From the NCBI RefSeq assembly GCF_000442255.1, contig NZ_KE557282.1:123822-187821 (forward strand): a stretch of 64,000 nt of DNA. The letters are read 5' to 3'. The translations under genes and the position numbers were made by a program. The notes beneath the pieces are model-generated. The model made no database searches. It worked only from the letters and a program-made list of their open reading frames with translations, and was not told where the DNA came from. Positions 55,524 through 64,000 of the stretch are shown here, piece after piece (position 1 is the stretch's first letter; each line of letters starts with the position of its first letter). This DNA comes from Salipiger mucosus DSM 16094. GTDB lineage: Bacteria; Pseudomonadota; Alphaproteobacteria; Rhodobacterales; Rhodobacteraceae.

Positions 55524-56792
55524 GTGTCTGCTTTCTGGACGACCGGCCTGCCCCTTCAGGGCCGAGTTGCCGACGCGGCGTCGGCCCCGGAGCGGGTCAT
55601 CACTGCCGAGGCAACGCTGACGGCCACCGCGCGGGACGATCTGCGCGTCGAACCGCTCGTCTCCGAGGGCGACACCGTGGCGCAGGGCGCGCCACTGCTG
55701 CGGCTGCGGCGCGCGCATGGGCTGGTCATCACCGCACCGATGCCGGGACGCATCGCGCATCTCGACCTCGGGCCGGGGCAGCGGCTGGAGCGGATCGAGC
55801 TGTTTCACGAGCCGGACGCCGGTCGCCACCGCCACGAGCCGCCCGGTGACGAGACGGACGCCGCCGCCCTGCGCGCCCTGCTGCAGACCAGCGGGCTCTG
55901 GCGCAGCCTGCGCTCGCGCCCTTTCGGTCATGTGCCCGCGCCCGACGAGAGGCCTGCGGCGATCTTCGTCATGGCGCTCGACACGCGGCCCGGGGCGCCA
56001 TCGCCCGCCACGGCCCTCGCGGGCGACGAGGCTGCTTTCGCAAGGGGCCTGCGAGCGCTGGGAGCGCTGGCCTCGGAGGCGGTCTTCCTCTGCCAGGAGC
56101 AGGGGGCGGATCTCCTTCCCGCGAGCGAGGCGGTCCAAGGTCTGCGCATCCTCGAGAGCAAGGCGGTGCATCCCTGGGGGCTTGCCGGGCTGCAGATCCA
56201 TCGCAATTTCCCCGCCGCGCCGGGCCGGCCCGTCTGGGACGTCGCCGCCGAGGACGTGACCGCACTGGGCGAGCTGCTCGGGACCGGTTACCTGCGCGAC
56301 ACGCGACTGGTTTCCGTCACCGGCAGCGCCATGCGCACGCCCGTGCTGGTGCGCTGCCAGCCCTGGGCCGATCTGCGCGGGCTGGCGCAGGGCCACGTCC
56401 GGCCCGGTCCGCATGTGATCCTGTCGGGCTCTGCGCTCGACGGCCGCAAGGCCCGCTGGCTGCGGCCGGGCGACCGTCAGGCGGCGGTGCTGACGCCCGA
56501 AGACCATGCGCCGGTGGATCACTGGTTCCTGCGGGCCCTGCGCGGCGCCTCGCGCCCGCTGCCGCTCATCCCCAGCGCGGCGCTCGACCGGGCGCTCGGC
56601 GGCGAGATCCCGGCGGTGCCGCTGCTGCGCGCGCTTTCGGCGGGCGACGCAGAGGGCTTGATCCGGCTGGGCGCGCTGTCGCTGCTCGCTGAGGATCTCG
56701 CCCTGGCCGACTACGTCACCCGCGCCGAGCCGCGGCTCTCGCGAATGCTGGACAGCCTGCTGGAGCGGATCGAGGCGGAGGGCATCGCATGA
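55524..56792 (+). CDS. nqrA: Na+-NQR subunit A
   Basis: A 422-residue NqrA, slightly shorter than the usual 446. It has the biotin-lipoyl-like early region (EPLVSEGDTVAQGAPLLRLRRAHGLVITAPMPGRIAHL) and the LESKAVHPWGLAGLQIHRNFPAAPGRPVWDV segment. It is a cytoplasmic subunit that takes part in quinone reduction. GTG 55524 is chosen because MSAFWTTGLPLQGRV matches the family start and GAGG precedes it; an ATG at 55464 is in frame. It overlaps nqrB by 4 bp. Confidence 0.9.
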   Translation: MSAFWTTGLPLQGRVADAASAPERVITAEATLTATARDDLRVEPLVSEGDTVAQGAPLLRLRRAHGLVITAPMPGRIAHLDLGPGQRLERIELFHEPDAGRHRHEPPGDETDAAALRALLQTSGLWRSLRSRPFGHVPAPDERPAAIFVMALDTRPGAPSPATALAGDEAAFARGLRALGALASEAVFLCQEQGADLLPASEAVQGLRILESKAVHPWGLAGLQIHRNFPAAPGRPVWDVAAEDVTALGELLGTGYLRDTRLVSVTGSAMRTPVLVRCQPWADLRGLAQGHVRPGPHVILSGSALDGRKARWLRPGDRQAAVLTPEDHAPVDHWFLRALRGASRPLPLIPSAALDRALGGEIPAVPLLRALSAGDAEGLIRLGALSLLAEDLALADYVTRAEPRLSRMLDSLLERIEAEGIA

Positions 56793-57565
56793 TCCGGGGG
56801 CTCTGGGACCGCGAAACCGTCGCCATGATGCTACTGATCGCGATCTTTCCCGTGGTCGCGCTCTGGGTCATGGCCGAGGGGCTGGAGGCCGTCGCGCGGC
56901 TGCTCTTCTTCCTCGTGGTCGCGGGCGTCTGGCACGTGATCTGGATGCTGGCGCGGGCGCAGCCGCCCTCGATCGCGGGGGCGATGACGGCCATCTGCCT
57001 CGCCATGCTAGCGCCGCGCGAGCTGGGGCTGGTGGCGCTGCTGCTCTCGACCAGCTTCGGCGTGGTCATGGCCGAGCTCGCCTTCGGCGGTTGGGGGCGC
57101 AACGTGCTCAACCCGGCGACGGTGACGCTGGCCTTCATGGGCTTCGGCTACCCGGTGGCGCCCTGGCCGGATCTCGCGGTGCAGCTGGGCTGGGCCGCTG
57201 CGCCCGCGGCGTTGATCGGCATGGCAACGGGCGTGATCGCGGCGCCGCTGGTGGTTTCGACCGTCTTGGCGCTTGCGGTGGGGGCGGTGCTGGGTGTCGA
57301 CTATGCCGAGACCGGCACCGCAGTCGCCGTGGTGCTGGTGCTGCTGGTCTGCGATCCCGTGGCCAGCGCCGCGACGCGGCTGGGCCGCTGGCTGAACGGC
57401 GCGCTCTTCGGCGCGTTGGCTGCGGCTTTCACGGCACACTGGAGCGGCGCGGCGCCTGTGCAGGCGATGGTCTCGGCGGCGTTGCTCGCCTCGCTCGCCG
57501 CGCCGCTGCTCGACGAGCTGTCCATCGCGCTCTGGGTCAGACGACGGAGGAAACGGTTTGGCTGA
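56789..57565 (+). CDS. nqrB: Na+-NQR subunit B-like protein, short, lacks covalent FMN site
   Basis: A 258-residue membrane protein related to NqrB/RnfD, which are usually 350-415 residues. NqrB landmarks are kept: GGWGRNVLNPATVTLAFMGFGYP near residues 98-120 and CDPVASAATRLGRWLNGALFG near 188-208, with about nine to ten hydrophobic segments. The stretch between them that normally holds the S/T-G-A-T flavin attachment site and a periplasmic loop (about 45 residues in Vibrio NqrB) is missing. FMN cannot be attached here in the usual way. Reading frame and both junctions are intact, so this is not a frameshift. Confidence 0.85.
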   Translation: MIRGLWDRETVAMMLLIAIFPVVALWVMAEGLEAVARLLFFLVVAGVWHVIWMLARAQPPSIAGAMTAICLAMLAPRELGLVALLLSTSFGVVMAELAFGGWGRNVLNPATVTLAFMGFGYPVAPWPDLAVQLGWAAAPAALIGMATGVIAAPLVVSTVLALAVGAVLGVDYAETGTAVAVVLVLLVCDPVASAATRLGRWLNGALFGALAAAFTAHWSGAAPVQAMVSAALLASLAAPLLDELSIALWVRRRRKRFG

Positions 57566-58358
57566 TCTCAACCCGATCTCGGCCTGGCGGCGCCTGCTCG
57601 TGCTGCCAAACGAAAGCCGCACCAAGACGCTGTTCGTCGCTTTCCTGACGGCGGTGGTCTGCGCCGTGGTAGTGAGCGCGGCAACGGTGATCCTGCGACC
57701 CATCCAGGCGGCCAACCGCGCCGCCGAGGTGCAGGTCCGGCTCGAGGCGCTGCTGACGGCGATCCCGGGCATGGCCGACCTGCTGGACGAGGCCGAGGAC
57801 GCGACGCTGGTCTCGGTCGTGGTGAACCTCGACACGGGCCACGCGGCAAAGGACGTCACGCCCGAGACGCTCGAGACCGCGCTGCTGGACACGGCGAACT
57901 GGACCGCGCTCACGCCCGAGCAGGACCTCGCGGACATCGGCAACCGGCCCGACTTCGTGCGGGTCTACATGTTGCGCGAGGCGGACGAGGTCGAGCTGCT
58001 GGTGCTGCCGATCTTCGGCGCGGGCTACAACGGGCGCATCGAGGCGCTGATCGCGCTGCGCGGCGACATGGAAACCATCGCCGGGATGACGGTCACCGAC
58101 CAGTCCGAGACGCCGGGCCTGGGCGCGCGGATCGAGGAACCGGCATGGCAGGCGGAGTTCGCCGGCACCCGCTATGTCGACGACAGCGGCGAGATGCGCT
58201 TTGCGGTCGCGCACGGCCCAAGCACCAGCGACTACGAGGTCGACGGCATCACCGGCGCCACCCGCACGAGCAACGCCATGACGCGGATCGTGCGGTTCTG
58301 GCTGGGGCCGACGGGCTACGGCCCGCTGATCGAGTCCGTCCGCGACGGGGAGTTCTGA
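57558..58358 (+). CDS. nqrC: Na+-NQR subunit C (covalent FMN protein)
   Basis: A 266-residue protein with one N-terminal membrane helix (residues 24-45) and a periplasmic FMN-binding domain. The flavin attachment motif [13 protein letters not shown] has Thr235 as the FMN-linked residue. ApbE encoded downstream would add FMN. It overlaps nqrB by 8 bp. Its periplasmic FMN could pass electrons to the pentaheme cytochrome. Confidence 0.92.
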   Translation: MADLNPISAWRRLLVLPNESRTKTLFVAFLTAVVCAVVVSAATVILRPIQAANRAAEVQVRLEALLTAIPGMADLLDEAEDATLVSVVVNLDTGHAAKDVTPETLETALLDTANWTALTPEQDLADIGNRPDFVRVYMLREADEVELLVLPIFGAGYNGRIEALIALRGDMETIAGMTVTDQSETPGLGARIEEPAWQAEFAGTRYVDDSGEMRFAVAHGPSTSDYEVDGITGATRTSNAMTRIVRFWLGPTGYGPLIESVRDGEF

Positions 58359-58361
58359 GCC

Positions 58362-59027
58362 ATGGCCGCCGACCCGCGCCTCCGCTCGGCCCTGATCGCG
58401 CCGCTGGTCGCGAAGAACCCGATCACGTTGCAGATCCTCGGCATCTGCTCGGCGCTGGCCGTGACGACCTCGCTCGACACGGCGCTGACCATGGCGGTCT
58501 CGCTGACCGTGGTGCTGGTGCTCTCGTCGCTCATCGTCAGCACGATCCGCCGGCATATCCCCGGCACGATCCGGCTGATCGTGCAGATCGTCATCGTCGC
58601 CTCGCTGGTGATCGTCATCGACCAGTTCCTGCAGGCCTACTTCTTCGACATCAGCCAGCGGCTGTCGGTCTTCGTGGCGCTCATCACGACCAACTGCCTC
58701 GTGCTGGGACGGACCGAGTCCTTCGCCCGCTCCAACCCGCCGCTGGCCTCCATGGCCGACGCGCTGGGCAACGGGCTGGGCTATTCGCTGGTGCTGGTGA
58801 CGATCGGTGCGATCCGCGAGCTTTTCGGCACGGGCACGCTGCTGGGCCTGCAGGTCTTCGAGACGGTGGACCAGGGCGGCTGGTTCACGCCGCTGAGCCT
58901 GATGCTGCTGGCCCCAAGCGCCTTCTTCCTGCTGGGCGGGCTGGTCTGGGCGGTGCGCAGCCTGTTGCCCGAGCAGGCCGAGGCCCGCGAGACGACCCCG
59001 CCCGAGGTCGAGGAGGCGCGCCCGTGA
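58362..59027 (+). CDS. nqrD: Na+-NQR subunit D
   Basis: A 221-residue integral membrane subunit of about six helices. The conserved Cys in [14 protein letters not shown] near residue 29 and NCLVLGR near residue 112 ligate the intramembrane 2Fe-2S centre shared with NqrE. The C-terminal 20 residues are hydrophilic. It overlaps nqrE by 4 bp. Confidence 0.93.
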   Translation: MAADPRLRSALIAPLVAKNPITLQILGICSALAVTTSLDTALTMAVSLTVVLVLSSLIVSTIRRHIPGTIRLIVQIVIVASLVIVIDQFLQAYFFDISQRLSVFVALITTNCLVLGRTESFARSNPPLASMADALGNGLGYSLVLVTIGAIRELFGTGTLLGLQVFETVDQGGWFTPLSLMLLAPSAFFLLGGLVWAVRSLLPEQAEARETTPPEVEEARP

Positions 59028-59635
59028 GCGATCTGGCGGCCCTCTTCTTCCGTGCGATGTTCGTCGAGAACATGCCGCTGAGCTTCTTCCTGGGGCTCTG
59101 CACCTTTCTCGCGCTGTCGAAGCGGCCGGAGACGGCGGTGGGGCTGGGGGTCGCCATGATCGGGGTGATGGGCGCCACGGTGCCGCTCAACCAGGTGATC
59201 TACACCGGGCTGCTCGCCCCCGGCGCCTGGGCCTGGGCCGGGCGGCCGGACATCGACCTGTCCTACCTGTCGCTGCTGGCCTTCATAGGGCTCATCGCGG
59301 CCTTCGTGCAGCTGCTCGAAATGCTGCTCGAGCGCTTCTTTCCGGCGATCCATGCCGCCTTCGGGGTCTTCCTGCCGCTGCTGACCGTGCAATGCGCGAT
59401 CCTGGGCGGGAGCCTCTTCATGGTCGAACGCCGCTACGACCTGCCGGAGGCGGTGGTCTTCGGCCTGGGCAGCGGCGCGGGATTTGCCATCGCGGTGGTG
59501 ATGCTGGCCGCGATCCGGTCGCGGCTGGCCTATGCCGACATGCCCGCCGGGCTGCGCGGACTGGGCATCACCTTCATCCTCGCGGGGATGATGTCGATGG
59601 GCTTTTCCTCGTTCGGACAGATGGTGGCGCCATGA
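59024..59635 (+). CDS. nqrE: Na+-NQR subunit E
   Basis: A 203-residue six-helix membrane subunit starting with GTG 59024. [20 protein letters not shown] near residue 14 and [19 protein letters not shown] near residue 118 contain the conserved Cys for the 2Fe-2S centre. It overlaps nqrD and nqrF by 4 bp each. Confidence 0.93.
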   Translation: MSDLAALFFRAMFVENMPLSFFLGLCTFLALSKRPETAVGLGVAMIGVMGATVPLNQVIYTGLLAPGAWAWAGRPDIDLSYLSLLAFIGLIAAFVQLLEMLLERFFPAIHAAFGVFLPLLTVQCAILGGSLFMVERRYDLPEAVVFGLGSGAGFAIAVVMLAAIRSRLAYADMPAGLRGLGITFILAGMMSMGFSSFGQMVAP

Positions 59636-60852
59636 TCGAGATCGCGCTGGGGTCCATCATCGTCGTCGCGCTGCTCGTGGCTCTGAGCCTGATGTTGCTG
59701 GTCGCGCGGCAGCGGCTGGTGCCGCAGGGGGCCGTCGTCGTGACCGTCAACGAGGGCCGCCAGATCAGTGCCCGGCGCGGCGAGACGCTGCTCTCGGTCC
59801 TGCATGGCGCGGGCATCGGCATCCCGGCGGGCTGCGGCGGCAGCGGCACCTGCGGGCTTTGCCGCGTCACCGCCGAGGGCGTGGGGGCGGGCGAGCCGCA
59901 GGCGACGGAAAAGGCCGTGGTCTCGGCTGCCGAGCGGCGCAGCCACGTGCGTCTCGCCTGCCAGGTCACGCTGCGCGGGCCGGTCGAGGTCTCGCTGCCG
60001 ACCGACCTGCTCTCGGTCGAGACCATGGCCTGCACCGTGGTCTCGAACCGAATGGTGGCGCCGCTCATCCGCGAGCTCGTGGTCGATCTGCCCGAGGAGC
60101 AGGACATGGATTTCCGCGCGGGCAGCTTCATGCAGATCACCGTGCCGCCCTACGAGCTGGACTTCCGCGACATCGAGGTTCCCGAGGCCTTTGCCGAGAC
60201 ATGGACCGACGCCGGCTGGCGGATGATGAAGGCGCGCGCGACAAAATCGGTGACGCGCGCCTATTCCATCGCCAACCGCCCCGAGGACGCCGGGCGTGCG
60301 GTCTTCAACATCCGCCTCGCCGCACCGCCGCCGGGGCGCGAGCACGAGGTGCCGCCGGGGCTGGTCTCCTCCTACCTGTTCGGGCTCTCGGCGGGCGACC
60401 GGCTGGACCTTTCGGGTCCCTTCGGCGACTTCCGCGTGCAGCCGACCGAGCGCGAGATGGTCTTCATCGGCGGCGGCGTGGGCATGGCGCCGCTGCGGGC
60501 GATGATCCACGAGCAGATCGCGCTGGGGACGACGCGGCGCATGTCCTACTTCTACGGCGCGCGCTCGGGGATCGACCTGTTCTATACCGAGGAATTCGAC
60601 GCCATCGCCGCGGCGCATCCCAACTTCACCTGGACGCCCGCACTGTCGGATCCCGCGCCGGGCGACCGCTGGACGGGGGCCACGGGCTTCATCCACGAGA
60701 CGGTGCGCGCGGCGCTCTCGAAGCACCCGGCGCCCGAGGACTGCGAATACTACCTCTGCGGCCCGCCGATGATGATCTCGGCGGTGCTCGCGATGCTGGA
60801 CAGGCTGGGCGTCGAGCGCCAGTCGATCTTCAACGACGATTTCGGAGCATGA
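59632..60852 (+). CDS. nqrF: Na+-NQR subunit F (NADH dehydrogenase)
   Basis: A 406-residue NADH-oxidising subunit. One N-terminal membrane helix (residues 4-25); 2Fe-2S ligands Cys68, Cys74, Cys77 and Cys110; an FAD domain with [11 protein letters not shown] near residue 210; and an NAD domain with [14 protein letters not shown] near residue 280 and YYLCGPPMM near 378. It feeds NADH electrons into the complex. Intact and typical in length. Confidence 0.95.
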   Translation: MIEIALGSIIVVALLVALSLMLLVARQRLVPQGAVVVTVNEGRQISARRGETLLSVLHGAGIGIPAGCGGSGTCGLCRVTAEGVGAGEPQATEKAVVSAAERRSHVRLACQVTLRGPVEVSLPTDLLSVETMACTVVSNRMVAPLIRELVVDLPEEQDMDFRAGSFMQITVPPYELDFRDIEVPEAFAETWTDAGWRMMKARATKSVTRAYSIANRPEDAGRAVFNIRLAAPPPGREHEVPPGLVSSYLFGLSAGDRLDLSGPFGDFRVQPTEREMVFIGGGVGMAPLRAMIHEQIALGTTRRMSYFYGARSGIDLFYTEEFDAIAAAHPNFTWTPALSDPAPGDRWTGATGFIHETVRAALSKHPAPEDCEYYLCGPPMMISAVLAMLDRLGVERQSIFNDDFGA

Positions 60853-60855
60853 GCC

Positions 60856-61842
60856 ATGGCACAGGCTGGATCTCACCCCGATAGACGCCGCGTCCTGCTG
60901 GGCGGCTGCGCCGCGCTGGCTTCCGGCCTCGGCGCGCCGCTGATCGCGGGGGCGCCGGCCACGGAAACGCTGCGCGGCCGGGCTTTCGGGACCGACTGGT
61001 CGGTGAGCCTGCCAGGGGGGGCGGCCCGTCCGGGGCTGGGGCGGCAATTGTCGGCGCTGCTGGCTGGGATCGACCGCGAGATGTCGCCCTGGCGGGCGGA
61101 CAGCACGCTGAGCGCGCTCAACCGTGCCGGGGCAGGGGCGCAGGGGATCGGCCCGGAGCTTGCCACCGTGACCGGCGCCGCGCTGAGCCTGGCCGAGACG
61201 ACCGGCGGGCTCTTCGATCCGACCCTCGGGCCGGCTGTGGCCCGCTGGGGCTTCGGGCCCATCGACACGGCGGCCGAAACGGGCTGGCGCGGCCTGTTGC
61301 TGGACGGCGAGGACCTGCACAAGGCCGAGGGCGCACTGACGCTCGACCTCTGCGGCATCGCCAAGGGGCGCGCGCTGGACCGCATGGGCGCGCATCTGGC
61401 GGCCGAGGGGGCGGAGGCGCATTTCATCGCCTTCGGCGGCGAGGTGCTGGCGGCGGGCCGTCACCCATCCGGCCGGGCCTGGCGCGTGGGTGTCGAGCAG
61501 CCGCTGCCCGGAGACGCAGGGCTTTACGGCCGGGTCGCGCTGGCCGATGCGGCCATCGCCACCTCGGGGATCAAGGCGAACAGCTACCTCCTGGGCGCGC
61601 GGCGCTACAGCCATATCATCGACAGTGGCACCCTGCGTCCCGTGGCGGGTGATCTGCTCTCGGTCTCGGTGCGTGCGCGCACCGCGATGGAGGCCGACGG
61701 CTGGGCGACCGCGCTGATGGCCGCAGGAGACGGCGGGCCGGGGGTGGCGCGGCAGAACGGGGTGGATGCGCTGTTTCTCTTCGGCGGCGCGGGTGCCCTG
61801 CGCGCCGAGGTGGCCGGGCGCTTCGCGCTCGAGCGGGGGTAG
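60856..61842 (+). CDS. apbE: FAD:protein FMN transferase ApbE
   Basis: A 328-residue ApbE. The N-terminus DRRRVLLGGCAALASG may be a Tat or lipoprotein-like export signal (residues 8-30), as FMN transfer occurs in the periplasm. Family features: ISRE-like DREMSPWRADSTLSALNRAG near 73, DLCGIAKGRALDRM near 166 and the GE-rich active-site stretch. It flavinylates NqrC (Thr235). NqrB lacks a site, so NqrC seems its only substrate here. Confidence 0.9.
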   Translation: MAQAGSHPDRRRVLLGGCAALASGLGAPLIAGAPATETLRGRAFGTDWSVSLPGGAARPGLGRQLSALLAGIDREMSPWRADSTLSALNRAGAGAQGIGPELATVTGAALSLAETTGGLFDPTLGPAVARWGFGPIDTAAETGWRGLLLDGEDLHKAEGALTLDLCGIAKGRALDRMGAHLAAEGAEAHFIAFGGEVLAAGRHPSGRAWRVGVEQPLPGDAGLYGRVALADAAIATSGIKANSYLLGARRYSHIIDSGTLRPVAGDLLSVSVRARTAMEADGWATALMAAGDGGPGVARQNGVDALFLFGGAGALRAEVAGRFALERG

Positions 61843-61846
61843 GCGG

Positions 61847-62023
61847 ATGGAGCTGCTCCTGGGCATCGGCATCGTGCTGCTCGCCGTCGGCGGGCTCTGC
61901 GCCGGGCTGCTGCTGACCGGCCGCCCGCCGCGAACCGCCTGCGACGGGATCGCCTGCGTCGGCGGCGGGCGCTGCGACGCCTGCCCGAAGCGCGCGGCAG
62001 CAAGGGAGCGGAGCGATGACTGA
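61847..62023 (+). CDS. nqrM: Na+-NQR maturation protein NqrM
   Basis: A 58-residue protein with one N-terminal membrane helix (residues 3-24) and a Cys-rich tail, ACDGIACVGGGRCDACPK, with four Cys. NqrM proteins deliver iron for the NqrD/E 2Fe-2S centre. The Cys spacing differs from the Vibrio pattern, but position after apbE is characteristic. It overlaps the CBS gene by 8 bp. Confidence 0.85.
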   Translation: MELLLGIGIVLLAVGGLCAGLLLTGRPPRTACDGIACVGGGRCDACPKRAAARERSDD

Positions 62024-62411
62024 CGCCGGCACCATCGAGCCCTACATGCGCACCGAGTTCCTGCGCCTGCACCCCGACACGGTGATCCGCCGCGCCATCG
62101 CCGAACTGCTGGCGAGCGGCGAGTCCGCCGCGCCCGTGGTCGACGACTCGGGGCACCTGGTCGGGATCTTCACGCAGAAGGACTGCTTCGCCCCGGCGCT
62201 GCAATCGGCCTACTACCAGAGCTGGCCCGACACCGTCGCGCGCTTCATGACCGCCGAGGTGCGGACGCTCGACGCGCATTGCGGGCTGATCGCGGCGGCC
62301 GAGATCTTTCATGGCGAGCCCTTCCGGGCCTTCCCGGTGACGCAGGGCGGCAGCCTCGTCGGCATGCTCAGCCGCGCCGACCTGCTCGCCGCGTTCATCG
62401 CCTTCGGGTAG
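62016..62411 (+). CDS. CBS domain-containing protein
   Basis: A 131-residue protein made of a CBS pair: MRTEFLRLHPDTVIRRAIAELLASGESAAPVVDDSGHLVGIFTQKDC and FMTAEVRTLDAHCGLIAAAEIFHGEPFRAFPVTQGGSLVGMLSRADLL. CBS pairs sense adenine nucleotides. Its overlap with nqrM suggests it regulates the NQR complex by energy state. Confidence 0.85.
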   Translation: MTDAGTIEPYMRTEFLRLHPDTVIRRAIAELLASGESAAPVVDDSGHLVGIFTQKDCFAPALQSAYYQSWPDTVARFMTAEVRTLDAHCGLIAAAEIFHGEPFRAFPVTQGGSLVGMLSRADLLAAFIAFG

Positions 62412-62465
62412 CGCCAGAGCGGCCGGTTGCCTTGCCCCGATGGCCGCGCGGCATAGACTTGACCC

Positions 62466-63071
62466 ATGGGCAAGGCATCCGACGACGACGACAAACTCTC
62501 GCGCTACCGCGACAAGCGGGATTTCTCGCGCAGCTCCGAGCCGCGCGGCAGCGCGGGTGGCGGGTCGAACCGCCCGCTTTTCGTGATCCAGAAGCACGAC
62601 GCCAGCAGCCTGCACTACGATGTCCGGCTCGAGGTGGACGGCGTGCTCAGGAGCTGGGCGGTGCCCAAGGGCCCGTCCACCGACCCGCGCGAAAAGCGCC
62701 TCGCGATCGCGACCGAAGACCATCCGCTCGACTACGCCGACTTCGAGGGGGTCATCCCCGAAAGCGACTACGGCGGCGGCACGGTGCTGATCTGGGATCG
62801 CGGCCCCTACGAGAACATCACCGAGAAGGAGGACGGCCTGCGCCCGATGTCAGAGGCTTTGGAGGCCGGGCACGCGCTGGTGTGGCTCGAGGGCGAGAAG
62901 CTTTCGGGTGGCTATGCCTTCCAGCGGATCGATGACGAGAAGGACCAGTGGCTCATGGTCAAGATGGACGACGAGGCGGCCGATGCCCGGCGCAACCCTG
63001 TCTCGACCGAACCGCTGTCTGCCGTCTCTGGCCGCGACCTGGACGAGATCGCGAAGGAGGAGGGATCATGA
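62466..63071 (+). CDS. DNA ligase D-type 3'-phosphoesterase (stand-alone)
   Basis: A 201-residue protein equal to the phosphoesterase domain of LigD, which trims 3'-phosphate ends in end joining. Active-site residues are in QKHDASSLHYDVRLEVDG near residues 41-58 and EDHPLDYADFEG near 85-96. The polymerase and ligase domains are not fused. It overlaps the ligase gene by 4 bp. Confidence 0.9.
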   Translation: MGKASDDDDKLSRYRDKRDFSRSSEPRGSAGGGSNRPLFVIQKHDASSLHYDVRLEVDGVLRSWAVPKGPSTDPREKRLAIATEDHPLDYADFEGVIPESDYGGGTVLIWDRGPYENITEKEDGLRPMSEALEAGHALVWLEGEKLSGGYAFQRIDDEKDQWLMVKMDDEAADARRNPVSTEPLSAVSGRDLDEIAKEEGS

Positions 63072-64000
63072 GCGGCACGGGCATCGAGGCAGTGGACGCA
63101 TTGCCGAAAAGCGGGCATCCCGACTGGATGTCGCCGATGCTGGCGGTGCTGACCGACGACCGTTTTTCCGATCCGGACTGGGTCTTCGAGCGCAAGCTCG
63201 ACGGTGAGCGGCTGCTGATCTTCCGCGACGGCGACCGCCTGCGGCTGATGACGCGCAACCGGAACGTGGTGAACGACACCTACCCGGAACTGGCCGAGGC
63301 GCTGGCCGGCCAGCCGGCGCAGGAACTCGTGGCCGATGGCGAGGTCGTGGCCTTCGACGGCGCGGTGAGCAGCTTTTCGCGGCTGCAGGGGCGGATGCAC
63401 GTCAAGGATCCCGCCAAGGCACGCGAGAGCGGCATCGCGGTCTATCTCTACCTTTTCGATCTGCTGCGCCTCGACGGGCACGACCTGGCAGGCCTGCCGT
63501 TGCGGGACCGCAAGGCGACGCTGCGCCGCGCGCTTCGGTTCGAGGATCCGCTGCGCTACACGCCCCACCGCAACGCCGATGGCGAGGCTTTTTTCAAAGA
63601 GGCCTGCGGCAAGGGCTGGGAGGGGCTGATCGCCAAGGATGCCGGAGCGGGCTACACCCACGGCCGCTCGCGCGACTGGCTCAAGTTCAAGTGCGGCAAA
63701 GGGCAGGAACTGGTGATCGGCGGCTTCACCGCGCCCGAGGGCACGCGGAAGGGCTTCGGCGCGCTGCTGCTGGGCTACTACGAGGACAGCGCGCTACGCT
63801 ACGCGGGCAAGGTGGGCACCGGTTTCGACGACGCCTTTCTCGAGAGCTTCCGCGAGACGCTGGAGGCGCGGCGGCGCGAGACCTCGCCCTTCGACGAGCC
63901 GGTGGACGAGGCGGCGACCTGGGTCGAGCCTGACCAGGTGGCCGAGATCGGCTTCACCGAGTGGACGGGCGCCGGCAAGCTGCGCCATCCGCGGTTCCTC
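63068..64000 (+). CDS. ATP-dependent DNA ligase (partial, runs off window)
   Basis: The first 311 codons of an ATP-dependent ligase of the LigC/LigD type. Motif I ERKLDGERLL has the AMP-linked Lys43; YLYLFDLLRLDGHDL, GKGWEGLIAKDAG (motif IV region) and WLKFKCGKGQELVIGGFT (motif V and start of the OB fold) follow. It seals nicks or double-strand breaks with the upstream phosphoesterase. The stop lies beyond the window. Confidence 0.92.
   Translation, partial: MSGTGIEAVDALPKSGHPDWMSPMLAVLTDDRFSDPDWVFERKLDGERLLIFRDGDRLRLMTRNRNVVNDTYPELAEALAGQPAQELVADGEVVAFDGAVSSFSRLQGRMHVKDPAKARESGIAVYLYLFDLLRLDGHDLAGLPLRDRKATLRRALRFEDPLRYTPHRNADGEAFFKEACGKGWEGLIAKDAGAGYTHGRSRDWLKFKCGKGQELVIGGFTAPEGTRKGFGALLLGYYEDSALRYAGKVGTGFDDAFLESFRETLEARRRETSPFDEPVDEAATWVEPDQVAEIGFTEWTGAGKLRHPRFL

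Overview
The window is high-GC, densely coded bacterial DNA made almost entirely of catabolic and transport operons. GC-rich codon use, ABC, tripartite tricarboxylate (TTT) and MFS uptake systems, LysR/GntR/Lrp/AraC/TetR regulators beside each pathway, a betaine-type Rieske demethylase set and a Na+-NQR operon all suggest an alphaproteobacterium. A marine Rhodobacterales (Roseobacter group) is my best guess; this is inferred from gene content, not from a marker gene.

Layout. 1-7.7 kb: end of a polyamine-type ABC permease, class II aldolase, two flavin reductases, a RibB-like protein without catalytic residues, an FAD monooxygenase-like enzyme, RidA, DUF1028, LysR and a frameshifted M20 deacylase. 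7.7-15.7 kb: GntR regulator, ADP-forming acyl-CoA synthetase, Asp/Glu racemase-like protein, SDR, a frameshifted amidase and a frameshifted TPP enzyme. 15.7-28.3 kb: HpcH aldolase and DUF1445 protein, then TctCBA transporter, class IV aminotransferase, HyuB/HyuA (oxoprolinase type), acyl-CoA dehydrogenase, aldehyde dehydrogenase and Lrp. 28.4-39.0 kb: class V PLP enzyme, MFS carrier with a His-rich tail, FAD enzyme, two carboxymuconolactone-decarboxylase (CMD) fold proteins, octopine-dehydrogenase-like protein and a four-gene polyamine-type ABC transporter.

39.0-43.8 kb (minus strand) is the clearest system: a guanidine-I (ykkC) riboswitch leads an operon of a NitT/TauT-type ABC transporter, a guanidine hydrolase-like ureohydrolase, and a small protein with 20 His in its first 37 residues. 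I read this as guanidine uptake and nickel-dependent hydrolysis to urea and ammonia, with the His-rich protein as a candidate nickel donor. 43.9-48.0 kb: AraC regulator, TonB siderophore receptor and exported esterase. 48.0-54.1 kb: N-methyl/betaine demethylation set (NADH:flavin oxidoreductase, Rieske oxygenase, reductase) with TetR and LysR regulators.

54.2-62.4 kb: a pentaheme cytochrome c divergent from nqrABCDEF-apbE-nqrM plus a CBS protein. NqrB is only 258 aa and lacks the covalent FMN motif, so electrons may leave by an unusual route. 62.5-64 kb: stand-alone LigD-type 3'-phosphoesterase and the start of an ATP-dependent DNA ligase.

Two window-wide patterns stand out. Several genes are broken by single-base indels in short G/C runs, which may be sequencing error. 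All three ABC/TTT substrate-binding-protein genes are followed by a perfect GC hairpin before the next transporter gene.
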